Shown: in pieces, positions 1-9,423 of the stretch
Layout: every line of letters starts with the position of its first letter
Numbering within the stretch: position 1 is the stretch's first letter
Source of the DNA: Mesostigma viride
Lineage: Eukaryota > Streptophyta > Mesostigmatophyceae > Mesostigmatales > Mesostigmataceae
NCBI GenBank assembly: GCA_009746045.1
Contig: RPFO01000579.1
Location: 1,037,076-1,083,075 of the forward strand
Direction of reading: 5' to 3'
Length of the DNA stretch: 46,000 nt
Made by a program: the position numbers and the translations under genes
The notes under the pieces: model-generated
What the model was told of the DNA's origin: nothing
The model's input: only the letters and a program-made list of their open reading frames with translations
The model's database searches: none

Positions 1-1215
1 CGACCCTCGATCGGATTCTTTACAGGTTGTGCGCATATACTTGCATCCAGGCGAAAACTTTTTCATTGCTTCGATGGATGGCGAGATGTCCAGGCCCTGA
101 GGTGGTTGGATAGTCTTCCCATACCCTCGAAACACTGTATGGCTCGTTTCGGATAGTTCCGCATCATCGACATGGGGGAGCCGGGTCAGTCCCTCTTCGT
201 TGAAGACAGTCACCAAATATTCGCCGACGTCGGAACTACCCCCTGGGACTGGGCGGAGGTACGCGTCATCGCCGCTGTCTCCGCGCTTCTTCATCCCTAT
301 CATGCGAAAGGCCCGGTACCTCGAATAGATCATTCTATCGTAGCAAAACTTGATGTCGTGTTTAGGCGCCCAAACGCCAGTTGTTTTCTCCACAACCGGG
401 TTCCCGTTCGCGTGCATGTCCTCCCAATCCTCTTTCGAGTGCTGGGACTTGACGAGTCTCTGGCACACCTCAGACTGATATCCTGAAGATAAATCCATCG
501 CGCACTGAAGAAGAAACGACTGAAAAAGCTCTCCCATCTTGACACGATCCTCCATTGTCGGGATGTAGATCGTCGGCACCGTGACATGAACAGAGTTCTT
601 GAAAATGCCGCTCCTGACGCGATGGCCAACAAGGACCCGCATATCTCGCTCTTCGTCAACAGTTATCTCGTACATGTCGTTGAAGAACATCGATATGGCC
701 GCTTTTGCGTACTTCTCCAGCTGGTAGTCCATGGGTTCTTCCGTTTCCCAGTCAAAATCGAAATATGGGACGACACTCACGTCGGGGGATAGAATTTCTA
801 GCAAATGCGGATCGCTTGTTGACAACTCTGCGTGGGTCTTGATCAAGTCCTCCCTGCACCCAAAAGCGGCATACATGTTCGTTTTTTTGTACGTGTTCAG
901 CGCCATGAGGTACTTCATTCCACGAGAGCGACCATACGCCTCCGAAGCGTCTTGGGGTTTTTCCTCTTCGTACGAGTACATCACCCCCGGCGTCCGAGCA
1001 AAGAAAGGCGTATCTTTCGACGCGAACCACAGAGGAACGAATTCCGCGGCGGTCGACATCTTAGAGTTTGTGTGAGCGCGAGAGTGTGGATTGTCGGGGG
1101 AGAGTCCGCCTTTATCCCCGTGGGAGATCTCCGACGGGGAATCAACTCGTGTCGGCTTGTCGGTCACGTCGTGTCGGTCGACCGTGTCGTCGTGCAGGTT
1201 GAAGTTCGAGACCAT
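1..1215 (-). CDS. Archaeo-eukaryotic primase (PrimPol-like), 3' end outside window
   Basis: An uninterrupted frame of 405 codons runs from an ATG at 1215 off the left edge; it has no stop in the window. Read as protein it carries the AEP motif set: a D-x-D motif in 'PYFDFDWE' (residues about 150-157), an S-x-H motif in 'KNSVHVTVP' (S208, H210), and a third motif around D293 followed by 'YSRYRAFRM' and 'GMKKRGD', the usual basic segment after motif III. This resembles the primase half of primase-helicases of giant viruses and PLVs, which synthesise primers for viral DNA replication. A helicase domain, if present, lies outside. An internal ATG at 1059 (start 'MSTAAEFVP') is an alternative start. 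The first 50 residues are Asp-rich and unlike the family. AT-rich DNA lies just upstream. Confidence 0.75.
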   Translation of the reverse strand, partial: MVSNFNLHDDTVDRHDVTDKPTRVDSPSEISHGDKGGLSPDNPHSRAHTNSKMSTAAEFVPLWFASKDTPFFARTPGVMYSYEEEKPQDASEAYGRSRGMKYLMALNTYKKTNMYAAFGCREDLIKTHAELSTSDPHLLEILSPDVSVVPYFDFDWETEEPMDYQLEKYAKAAISMFFNDMYEITVDEERDMRVLVGHRVRSGIFKNSVHVTVPTIYIPTMEDRVKMGELFQSFLLQCAMDLSSGYQSEVCQRLVKSQHSKEDWEDMHANGNPVVEKTTGVWAPKHDIKFCYDRMIYSRYRAFRMIGMKKRGDSGDDAYLRPVPGGSSDVGEYLVTVFNEEGLTRLPHVDDAELSETSHTVFRGYGKTIQPPQGLDISPSIEAMKKFSPGCKYMRTTCKESDRGS

Positions 1216-1411
1216 GTTGGAAGGCTGTATATCGTATGTTTAGAAAAAAAAAGTTTGGATTAAAAAATATTCAGTTCGTCTAAAAAACACACAAACTCAA
1301 ACCTCGAACCTCGAGAAAATGATCCCATGGAACTTTTTATTTTCACGCACATTGCATGCATTTTAGAATACACTTTTCGACATCCATGACAATTTCCCAC
1401 GGGAAAACTAT

Positions 1412-2546
1412 CTACTTTTTCCTAGGCCTCAGCCGACGCCCGCCAGTCTCGCCACCCTGGGGGGTGAACTCACCCCCTTGTCGCTCGTAAAGGGCTCCTG
1501 TGAGCACGTCGTGTCCCATCAAGTCACCAGCCCATTTTCGCTTCTGCCACGACGCGCCCTTCAAAAAACGGGTGATGTAGGCCTGCCTCGTTGCATCGAT
1601 TCCGTGGTAGATGCGGTTATAGCGGTTGCTGTACAGGGTGTGATCTATTGGATTGCCCGGAGACCTCGGGTCTCGAATACGTACGCCTGGTTAGCTCTCG
1701 CCCCCAGTGCGTTAATCAGCTTAGAGTACCCATCTGGGATCTTGAAGTCATAGACGCCGAAAGTCTCTCGCGTCTTGAATTTTTTGATGATGATGCGATG
1801 CTCGCTAGGAATGTATCCGTTCTCGTGCGGCCCGAGCTCGTCGATAGACCCGACGATGCGCATCTGATCGTGGTCGTACCTGGTCGGAGGCAATTTCTCA
1901 CCAGACAGATAGAGAAGACCCATCAGAGCTGCGTCGGAGGCCGGGTCCTTTTTGAACTCGGCGGCGGCGATCCGCTGGAGCTGCTCGTACGTGTGTCTCA
2001 GGGCTTGTTCTCGGCCCTGTAGAACTTCCTGTCGAGATCGCCGACCTTCAGCTCACCGACCCGGGCAGCATACGCGTCCGTAACGTCGCGTGGGAGCCTC
2101 TTCTCGGATGGCATCATTCGATTCACCCCGTTTACGACTCCAAGAAGGTTCTTCTCGTTCTCCCTCCACGCGTCCTCTTTCGAATGCGCGAGATTGCGTT
2201 TGGGTTCCGAGGTCTCGTGGACGACGCGAAGGACAAGGGCGGTGTCGGCGAGGCAGTCGACCGACTCGTCTTGCGAGCACCCCATTTTGTCGAGGAGAAC
2301 TCGCAGCCTGCCGATGTAACCTTTCGCGGTTCTGCGCGTCGCCCCGCGCTCTTTCGAGGGCCTGCCAGGCTCGTGATGCTCTGGCCGGGCATCCGCTGCG
2401 GCGACGGCCTCGTTGAACGTCCAATATCGCCCATCGCTAACTCGCGCGGTAGTTTCGCCGGGATGAATCGGTTCCGGCGAGGGTGGAGATGTCGCCTCCA
2501 AGCCGATTTTGTCCGCGCACTCTGGGTTTTGCGATCCATCGGTCAC
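1412..2546 (-). pseudogene. Tyrosine recombinase/integrase, broken by two frameshifts
   Basis: Three consecutive frames together read as one tyrosine recombinase. The first piece (about 2546-1998) ends in 'YRAENK'. The second (about 2010-1660) holds 'LLYLSGEKLPPTR' and 'KKFKTRETFG', matching the catalytic-domain start (first Arg) and the beta-hairpin of viral recombinases. The third (about 1690-1412) holds 'GIDATRQAYITRFL' (second Arg), 'DLMGHD' (His) and 'GALYERQ' (nucleophile Tyr), then a basic tail ending in RPRKK. So all catalytic residues survive, but the frame shifts near 2000 and near 1675. The N-terminal part ('GRPSKERGATRRTAKGYIG') would be the arm/core-binding region. It presumably integrated the element. 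There is no ATG in the first frame before the GTG at 2546, so the true start may lie upstream in another frame. Confidence 0.75.
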
Positions 2547-2860
2547 TCGGATTCCAGACGCCCTTCTTGACCTTGCTCTTGGCCGATATGCAGTTCGTCT
2601 GATCGCGGGCGATGGCTCGCCTCTTCGCCTGGGCCCGTCGCCACTGCTCGCGACGCTCCTCTACAGTCACCGTCATTTGATGACTGAACATTAGACAATT
2701 TTTTTGCCCGTGGCTTTTTATACCCCACGGGGTGGATTCTTGGGCGTCCTCTGGGCCGCTTTGGTTCGTGTCGTTTTTCCGTTTTGGAGGGTAACCGCCC
2801 ACGTGGACGCCTGCGATCGCTCACCAAGGCGAGGATAGCCAATCGGATTTCGGGTTTCAT
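2543..2860 (-). CDS. Basic AT-hook protein, possibly frameshifted at its end
   Basis: A 105-codon ORF starts at an ATG (2860-2858) that overlaps the stop of the preceding small ORF as ATGA. Its N-terminal half contains two GRP-type cores, 'RRPRGRLP' and 'KRPRGRPRIHP', the second a good AT-hook that should bind the minor groove of A/T-rich DNA. After about residue 55 the composition becomes unconvincing, while an overlapping frame (about 2690-2437, with 'EERREQWRRAQAKRRA') looks more like real basic helical protein. A frame change near 2690 is therefore likely, and the real product may continue to about 2440. A role in DNA compaction or recombinase accessory function is a guess. It could also be the N-terminal extension of the recombinase. 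Confidence 0.4.
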   Translation of the reverse strand: MKPEIRLAILALVSDRRRPRGRLPSKTEKRHEPKRPRGRPRIHPVGYKKPRAKKLSNVQSSNDGDCRGASRAVATGPGEEASHRPRSDELHIGQEQGQEGRLESE

Positions 2861-3034
2861 ATCGTGACAGTGGACGGAATCGTGTCGTTGTGGCCAGCTT
2901 CTTGAAGGATCCTAACGACACGTTCTAACGTTTTAGTCCGAGACGGATCCCGCGCAGTACCGAAGCAGTGCTTGAGTGTCTAGAACGTACTCCTTCTCGA
3001 CGCCAGTGTATCGTTTTGCGGGCGAAGGATTCAT
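2857..3034 (-). pseudogene. Small viral ORF (about 58 residues) with one frameshift
   Basis: An ATG at 3034 opens a frame starting 'MNPSPAKRYTGVEKEYV' that meets a stop after 33 codons near 2933. The adjacent frame continues plausibly ('TLERVVRILQEAGHND') to a TGA at 2857-2859 that overlaps the ATG of the AT-hook gene as ATGA. That stop-start overlap is the main support for reading the two frames as one gene with a single-base lesion. The sequence just upstream (3037-3050) is TATAATATAA-like on the minus strand. No family is recognised. Confidence 0.4.
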
Positions 3035-3060
3035 GTTATATTATAATCAGAGAATTTATT

Positions 3061-3939
3061 TTATCGACAAGAAAACATTGAAGTTCTTTCGAAACATTTT
3101 TTTCGGGTCGCGTTGGTCGAAGTCGATCCCGAAAAAACTATGGGGTCGTCCTTGACGGCGTGATCCCACAGCGCGAGAAACTCGTCTGGCGCCACGGCTC
3201 CTGCGCTCTCTTCCGCGATCTGACGCGCGGCCCTGTGGTCTTTTGTGCGAAAGAGAGCCAGAAAACTGATATTGGCTCGCACTGCTCTAGGGACACCACC
3301 GCTGGTGTACGCTTGCGTAAGGAAAATCATACTCGTTAGGAAATGCCTGTGCTTGAAAGCAAAAGCCGCGACAGCGTTCTTGGAAGAGCTTTGGTAGAGT
3401 GCGCTCCCTTGCATATCGTCAATCAGAATCAGTGAGCTAGGAGGACCGTGCTCGAACCTGGTCTCGGGTTTCGTCCAGTTCATGGCGTCTAGACGCAGAT
3501 ACATCGACAGCTCCATCAAATCTTCGTTTTTCTTTCCGTGGACGTATTCGCGTTGAAACGTTTCCCACACCCTGAGATCGTCCTTGTACCGCTCGTACTC
3601 GTGGAGGTCAGATTTGATGTGATCCACCATTCCATCGAATGCCAGGTTGGAGTACACTTCCATCTCCATCACTGGCTCGGGGAGCTCTTTGTACTTTGGC
3701 TCCGTGTGTGCGGATCCACTGATAAGGTAGAGCTTGTCGAATGAGTTGTTAGTGAAATAAGTCTTCGCCATGTTGACCGCCGCGGTTGTTTTTCCCGAAC
3801 GCCTCGCCCCACAAAAGTTGGCAATGAAGTGCAAGCTCGGCATGTTTTGCGGGGCGGGACGCTGAGGGGCGTATCGCTGCTTGATGTCCCTATTCTCCAG
3901 CGATTGAATTCGTCGCTCTTCGATGACAGCCATTACCAT
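3061..3939 (-). CDS. FtsK/HerA-type (A32-like) genome-packaging ATPase
   Basis: An intact 292-residue P-loop ATPase, the usual length for PLV and virophage packaging ATPases. Walker A is 'GARRSGKTT' (residues 44-52), Walker B is 'LILIDD' (170-175), and a sensor segment 'FLTQAYTSGGVPRAVRANI' (206-224, with conserved Gln and Arg) follows. Proteins of this family sit at the portal vertex of double jelly-roll viruses and pump DNA into the capsid. A near-N-terminal segment (1-30) is basic and poorly structured. The gene lies 12 bp downstream of the coiled-coil gene and 26 bp upstream of the small ORF, so it is probably part of one minus-strand transcription block. No lesion is visible. The start ATG at 3939 is followed two codons later by a second ATG. 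Confidence 0.87.
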   Translation of the reverse strand: MVMAVIEERRIQSLENRDIKQRYAPQRPAPQNMPSLHFIANFCGARRSGKTTAAVNMAKTYFTNNSFDKLYLISGSAHTEPKYKELPEPVMEMEVYSNLAFDGMVDHIKSDLHEYERYKDDLRVWETFQREYVHGKKNEDLMELSMYLRLDAMNWTKPETRFEHGPPSSLILIDDMQGSALYQSSSKNAVAAFAFKHRHFLTSMIFLTQAYTSGGVPRAVRANISFLALFRTKDHRAARQIAEESAGAVAPDEFLALWDHAVKDDPIVFSGSTSTNATRKKCFERTSMFSCR

Positions 3940-3951
3940 TCTTAAGACATT

Positions 3952-4476
3952 TTATTCCTCCAATGAAGCGAGGAGGGATGCCCGGATGGCGGCCATGCGA
4001 ATCTCGTACGGGGTCATCGCGACAGGGGGCGGGGGTGGCGGTGGAAGCTGGCGGGTCTTGATCGGGGGTGGCGGGGTGTCCGGCTCTGACTCCCTTGGTT
4101 TTCGCCCCCGTCTAGGTTTCGGCGTGTCGGCGGGTGTCGAGGCGACGCTGTCTTCCGCAAGAAGGCGTTCGATGCGATTTATTTCGAGCTTCTGCAGCTC
4201 GAGTTCAACGAGCCTTTGTCGCTGGATTTCCAGTTCCTTCGCGAGGACCTTGCGCTTCGTTATCTCTGCCTCCTTTTCATCGTTCCGTCTCTTCTCCCTC
4301 TCTGCCTTTGAGCGCTGTTGATAAATCCTCATCTTGTCACGTAGGGCCTTTTTCTGTTCGTCGTTCAACGGCTGTCCTTTTCGAATCGTCCTGACCAGGT
4401 CCACCTGCTCTTCCCGCGTCTCGGCGAAGGTCTCGTCCTGGAAGCTCATTGGGGTCTCTGAAGCCTCAGAGGCCAT
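3952..4476 (-). CDS. Coiled-coil, proline-rich viral protein of unknown function
   Basis: An intact 174-residue ORF. Residues about 30-105 are dense in charged residues with heptad-like spacing (Lys/Glu/Arg with Leu), predicting a long helix or coiled coil. Residues about 115-150 are Pro/Arg-rich, including a 'PRRGRKPRE' stretch that resembles a nuclear localisation or AT-hook-like sequence, and a run of prolines 'PPPPPPP'. The last 25 residues again look helical. No family is recognised. It is first in the leftward block, next to the ATPase, a position often taken in PLVs by small virion or scaffold-like proteins. That role is inference only. Confidence 0.6.
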   Translation of the reverse strand: MASEASETPMSFQDETFAETREEQVDLVRTIRKGQPLNDEQKKALRDKMRIYQQRSKAEREKRRNDEKEAEITKRKVLAKELEIQRQRLVELELQKLEINRIERLLAEDSVASTPADTPKPRRGRKPRESEPDTPPPPIKTRQLPPPPPPPVAMTPYEIRMAAIRASLLASLEE

Positions 4477-4500
4477 GTTTATATTCTACGTAGATAATAA
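4477..4500. promoter_or_regulatory. Very short divergent promoter region between the two viral gene blocks
   Basis: Only 24 bp separate the ATG of the leftward coiled-coil gene from the ATG of the rightward fibre-like gene. The stretch is A/T-rich with a central 8-bp palindrome CTACGTAG. Any TATA-like or initiator elements for both directions must overlap here or lie inside the coding sequences. Confidence 0.4.
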
Positions 4501-7500
4501 ATGGTCGTGCTTACAACCCTGAGCAGACCGACAAACCTCGCCACCGGGTTAACGCTCGACCCCGAAATGGAGGAGCGTGTTTCTGCTGTCGAAACGGACA
4601 TCGACGGGCTTGAGACTAGCGTGTCGTCGCTTCTGAGCAAGTCGCACCCATTTGATGAGTCGCTTGTCGTCGACGGATTCAAAATTTTTTATCCAAGCCA
4701 ACCGACAAATTTGCGAATCGGGACGATTTCGACGACGAAACCGCGAGTGACCCATCGGAACTCGTCTACAACCTCGTCGTGAACGGGTATTCGTATTTCA
4801 AAGAAGGCACTACGATAGTCGACGATCTCACTCTAAACGAACCGTACCTTACGGCGAAAGTGGGAGCAAACCAATACCACGTATTCGACTTCAGTCCTGA
4901 CACGCTGCTAGACCCCGGCGGCAGAGTCCTGACCCGCGCGCAACTGGACTATCTTTTCGACCAACACGGAGTAGGCACCACGTCGATAACTAATTTGAAC
5001 GGGGATTTCGTCCTTCATCTCGAAGACGGGACGACCGTGTCGCACCAAAACGCGTTCAGCGTCATCAACGACCAGGATGTGCGAGTTCAGCTTCCTTACA
5101 ATGTTACTAAAGGCGACGCGAGTGGGATTTGTAAATATACGTATCGCGACTATCACATGACCCAATCGGCCATGGGCGATAACGTCGTGGATGGAACAGT
5201 GGGGTATCCGTATTTTTCCGATGCGTTCTTTGGACTCGGCGGATCTCGATTCAACGGCCTCCCTCTCCGCGTGGAGTTGTTGTCTTCTCCACGATCCGCG
5301 ACGACAACCGCCGCCTTCCACTAACTGGGAGATCGTTCACCATCACGCGTACCTACTCGCCACTCACGGATTGGAGAATGGGACCGATTGAACCTTTGAA
5401 CGCAATCCACTGGAGCACCACTCCCGCCAATGCTACATGGGAGGTAGTGGAGGGTACGACCCTCAAACAGGGCATTAAGATGACGACCCCTTTCGCGTAC
5501 CAACGCAAACTTCCCATCAGGTGGTACATGAATTCCACACAGCTCACGCCGACCACCCCGACGATCGGCGGAGTCTCCCTCTCGCAAAACGGAGGACTGC
5601 GCGGGGAAGACGCCGTAATCACCGCGCCAGTAGCGGCAGACAGTAATAAGTTTTTGAACTACGAGATAGACGTATACAACGACTCCACCCTTACCGCATG
5701 CAGCACCCAAAAAGGGGGATGTTGATATGCGTTTCTAAAATGAGCCAGCTTCACCCCGGCATCCGGACCCCGAGTTCGTACATCTCGTACCTCAATCCTG
5801 TAAAAATCTCGATTAACGGCGTGTACGCAGACCATGGCGTTGGATGGGGGAAGTCGTTGAATCCTCTCACCGGTTTTCATCTGATGGCGAACGGGGTGTC
5901 TCAAGTGGTTGGACGGGAATTGACGACAACAACGTTCCAAAACCCATCCGAAGGCGATGATGTAGAACTCAGATACAGGATCGTAACCGTAAAGGACTCG
6001 CCAAACCTGTCAGGAGAGACCGTGGAGATAGACGGCCCCGCTATGACGCTCCATTCTCTAGAATCATTCTCGCGCCACTCCGTGACCACGCTGCAAACAG
6101 AAGCTTCGAAATACTACTTTGAAGGATCTCCCGAAAAATTCTTTTTGGTAAAAACAGCCACTCCGGCCCGAGCAAATGTGTTGTTTTTTCAGAGCAGCTC
6201 ATAGACGGCCCATTTCTATTGTGTTTTCAGCTATATTTGGGCAGCAATGATGCCTTTGTCTCGTTCGCGGAAAATACTATGTCTTTGACGAACAAATATC
6301 ACCCGGCCACGACAGATGCCCATCAGAACTGGAGAAATGCAGCTACGACGCATTGGGGTATGCTGGGTATCAATCTTCACCACAGTGACTATGCACTCGA
6401 CCTGTTTGACAATCTGAAGTCGAAGGTTCGATACACGTTAAACTCCTCATGGAGGCAACAAAACAGCTACTGGGTGGCATTTAGAAGAAAGTCGGATGGA
6501 AAGGTGGAGCGTTATATATCAAAAACAACTCCTCAAGAACTTAGTGACATGACTAAGATATCAAACTCGTCCGGTATATTTACAACCACTCCTACAGACA
6601 TTCTTGACCCGTACATTCCGATGCCCCTCCGACCAGTCTTCCACTTGAGCGGAGAGTACCATGGCGCGCATGTCTGGCCCATTAAGGACGACCTCCAAGA
6701 CATAGAGTTCGACTCTCTAAAAACCAACAACCCATCCGGAGCGTACACAGCCGTCGGCGACGTGTTGGAGCTGCGTCACAGGTCCACCTCGTCGAGGAAT
6801 TGTAGCATTTTCGGGAAATATAGCGTAACAAAACCCGTGCCAGGTGTTGCGAATACTTGGTTCAAGGAGCTAACACTCACGAATGAGAGTGTCATACGAA
6901 CGGTTGTTAAGTGCCCGATGTTCAATACGGCGTGCAAATGAACGAATATACTGCCAAAATATATGGGATTCTACCAGCTCGTCAGTCGGTGAGGAAGTTT
7001 TATGTAAGACTTGGATTTTCAAACACCAAGTTGAGCAATGATCCATTGCTTATCAGCGTAGTCGTCGGAGAATCGTGGACTGGTGGTTTTTCTACAACGA
7101 CAATATCAAAATCCTCGTCATACGTTGACATAACCTGTGATCATATTTCACTGGTTGATCCTCCAGTTACTGGTATGATCCATTTGGCGACCGTGACGTT
7201 CCAGGTATTAGATCCAACAGTATCTGGCCCGAGCCCGCTTTTATTTGCTTCCAGCCTAAGCTACTATTATGGATCAAGTCTGTCGTCGATCGGCGGCAAT
7301 CACGGGATGGACGTGGCCCTGTATGAAGATGTCCGAGAGACTCGACGTATATCCCATACAATATTGGAAGCAGATTCTTTGGTCGGTCTGAGGCAGCCCA
7401 TATACGACTACCCGCTTCCGCAATTTTGGCACGGCCCCCTGTGGCCGTGATGTCTTTCCACGACCCGGCAACGCAATCGGAACTAACTCTTCCGACCGCG

Positions 7501-7803
7501 TTGACCAATATCCTTGTCAGGTTAACATTTGATAACAACCCGCCAACGATTCTCGACATATCAAACCCATATCGCTTAACGGCTAGCGGCCTGTCCGTCT
7601 GGCCGGAAAACGTTATCATTGGCAGCAACTGGAATGTTGTTTCGGGGTACGAAGAGGATGAAGGGGTGTTTGAAATCGCCTTGAGGATTCCTCGCATCAC
7701 CACTGACACGTCAACAAACATAGCACTATCTACGGCGTTTTGTAAGTCACGCGCCGGAAAAATGGCCTCGATGGCTAACAAGACCCTCACTTGGACGCTA
7801 TAA
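4501..7803 (+). pseudogene. Long fibre-like virion protein (about 1,100 codons), broken by about six frameshifts
   Basis: Seven frame pieces follow one another without gaps: 4501 to about 4700, to 5290, to 5715, to 6190, to 6930, to 7440 and to 7803. At each junction the next frame continues the same style of sequence, so a single gene is the simplest reading. The N-terminus ('EERVSAVETDIDGLETSVSSL') has a short coiled coil typical of trimeric fibres. The rest is beta-rich (Thr/Ser/Val/Tyr, few Lys or Cys) as in phage- and virus-type fibre or baseplate proteins. Several breaks fall in homopolymers (poly-T near 4687 and 6183, A5G5 near 5708). No family is recognised by sequence. A role in host attachment is inferred from composition and from its place at the head of the virion gene block. 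It might be two adjacent genes split near 6205. Confidence 0.55.
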
Positions 7804-7825
7804 AAATCTATGATTATACTCAGAA
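7799..7825 (+). promoter_or_regulatory. Candidate viral promoter motif before the zinc-finger gene
   Basis: The A/T-rich string CTATAAAAATCTATG directly follows the fibre stop and ends about a dozen bases before the next ATG. It resembles motifs at 9761, 11084 and 13018. Confidence 0.35.
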
Positions 7826-8376
7826 ATGGCGAGGCGTCAGAAAACAGCAAGGCGTCGTCCTGTAGGCAAAAGGGGAAACCAAGCGAAAGGTCGCACCCCG
7901 GCCACAGGTGACCGCTTCATCGACCAACACCATTGTCATCCACAGCGCGCCGGTCCGAAGAGCGGTGAACAAAGGCAAGGTCGCAGAGGCGCGAGGGTTC
8001 AAGGACGCCCTTCTGATGGCGTCAGTCATGGCGAACTCAAGACCGGTCGCGTACCCCCCGTTATCCGCGTATGCCCAACCGGCACCTGTCGCGGCTCCCG
8101 AACCGGTTGTCGTCGATGCGGGACTGGCGGCACCCCCGAGCCTGCGGGTGTATCTGTCGGAAAGCGAGTCCAGGTGGGGGCACGAGGTGGAAATGCCCGC
8201 AGCCCGGGTGTAAAAGCACGTTCGCAAACGAAAAAAACCTCCTTCTGCATCTCAGGAGGGTCCACAACACGGTAGTCGGAATCCCAAAAGAGGGCGCGGA
8301 AAAAAATCTCACAGAAGTAAACATGAGCAACCCGCTGTTCACCGACGCCGAGATGCTCGAGATATCGCATGGATGA
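7826..8376 (+). pseudogene. Basic protein with a C-terminal C2H2 zinc finger, two frameshifts
   Basis: Three successive frames form one gene. The N-terminal piece from ATG 7826 is strongly basic ('MARRQKTARRRPVGKRG'). The middle piece (frame of 7908) is Ala/Pro/Val-rich ('NTIVIHSAPVRRAVNKGK'). The C-terminal piece (8194-8376) contains a classic C2H2 finger, C-x4-C-x12-H-x4-H ('KCPQPGC' to 'HLRRVH', 8194-8265), and ends in 'TDAEMLEISHG'. Frame changes lie near 7905 and between about 8155 and 8190. It starts the gene group leading to the capsid genes. A DNA- or RNA-binding or virion core role is possible; none is shown by the sequence. Confidence 0.55.
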
Positions 8377-8666
8377 CCCTTCACACAAACGTCCCCCGAG
8401 AATTTATCGAATCAGCCATGCTTTATTGTAGGAAGAAGCCGCTCACAGGGAAAAAAAAGCGTGCTATCAAAAGGGCGATGGCACATAAAGAAGAGGGCGT
8501 GGTCAAGGTTTTTGGGACAAACGAAATTACTTCTGAGCTAATGTCAGACGAAGTGGCCGATGAAGGAGTTCATCCAGGAGACGCTGACACTCACTCTTCG
8601 CACGGAGAACCGGACTCGCGGGACGCTGGTGGATCCGGTGTGGGACATCCCGGCGGGGCTCCTTGA
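8373..8666 (+). CDS. Small Lys-rich viral ORF overlapping the next gene
   Basis: A 97-codon ORF starts at an ATG overlapping the end of the zinc-finger gene by four bases. The first 65 residues look genuine, with a basic patch 'KKKRAIKRAMAHK' that could be a nuclear localisation signal. The last 30 residues overlap the start of the minor-capsid-like ORF and are low-complexity (Gly/Asp/His), so the real product may end earlier through a lesion near 8560. No family recognised. Confidence 0.4.
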   Translation: MTLHTNVPREFIESAMLYCRKKPLTGKKKRAIKRAMAHKEEGVVKVFGTNEITSELMSDEVADEGVHPGDADTHSSHGEPDSRDAGGSGVGHPGGAP

Positions 8667-9423
8667 CGACTATCACGACGTCGGGCTTACCCTCATGACC
8701 ATCCCGTTTGAACAGACTCACATCAGCGAAGGAAACCGATACTTCACTGTCCGTTTGTCTGGCAGCGAGTCGCCCGTCAAGGTGACTTTGCCGCTCGGCT
8801 CCTACACGACCATCGAAAACCGGAAAAAATATGAGGACGCTTTGAAGGCGGTGGATGCCGGGTTCTCGGTCACGTACAACAGGGCGACTAGCCTTTTTAC
8901 CGTGACCAATGCCGTCGAGTTCTCTATCTCGGTGGATGAGCCAACGGGCCGGGTGTTGGGGCTCATGGAAGGCTCTTATCCTCTCACAGGCGCCCTCGCT
9001 AGCAATCGGCCAGCAACGAATGGGAGACTGCGAATGGTGTATGTGTATAGTGACATCGTCCGGGGAAATGTGATATCATCATCGACAGGAACTGGATATG
9101 GAGGTCTTTTGGCAGTTTGCCCCAATATGTCGCAGTTCTTAGAACCCATTGTTTGGCAGGCAGCGAACCCTTTGTGGCAGCATCTCAAGGACTCTCCCAG
9201 CAACATCACGATCCGACTGCTCGACGAGGACGACGCTCCTATAACTGTCTACTCTGACTGGGCTCTTCAGCTCTCCTTCCGCATAAGCCCTCAGAAGGCG
9301 ATGGGGATAGAGGCTAGGAAGATCGGGAGTGTCTTGAAGTACATGGCCCTAGATAGGACTGTCCAGCCACAAACCAGATTAATTTCTCAGCCATCTAGTA
9401 CTGTCGAGGACGATGAAACTTAA
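8560..9423 (+). CDS. Penton / minor-capsid-like structural protein
   Basis: An intact 287-residue ORF with the look of a jelly-roll virion protein: a beta-rich body, an N-terminal segment that pairs with a later 'TIPFEQTHISEGNRYF' (about residues 47-62), a conserved-looking 'VTLPLGSYTTIENRKKYEDAL' region at about 74-94, and a C-terminal 'WALQLSFRIS' strand. Layouts like this, a short domain with 'LP.G.Y' and a helix then a second strand-rich half, occur in the penton/minor capsid proteins encoded beside the MCP in PLVs and virophages. Its position, two genes before the MCP, supports this. It overlaps the next ORF by 11 bp. The assignment is by position and composition, without a diagnostic motif. 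Confidence 0.55.
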   Translation: MKEFIQETLTLTLRTENRTRGTLVDPVWDIPAGLLDDYHDVGLTLMTIPFEQTHISEGNRYFTVRLSGSESPVKVTLPLGSYTTIENRKKYEDALKAVDAGFSVTYNRATSLFTVTNAVEFSISVDEPTGRVLGLMEGSYPLTGALASNRPATNGRLRMVYVYSDIVRGNVISSSTGTGYGGLLAVCPNMSQFLEPIVWQAANPLWQHLKDSPSNITIRLLDEDDAPITVYSDWALQLSFRISPQKAMGIEARKIGSVLKYMALDRTVQPQTRLISQPSSTVEDDET

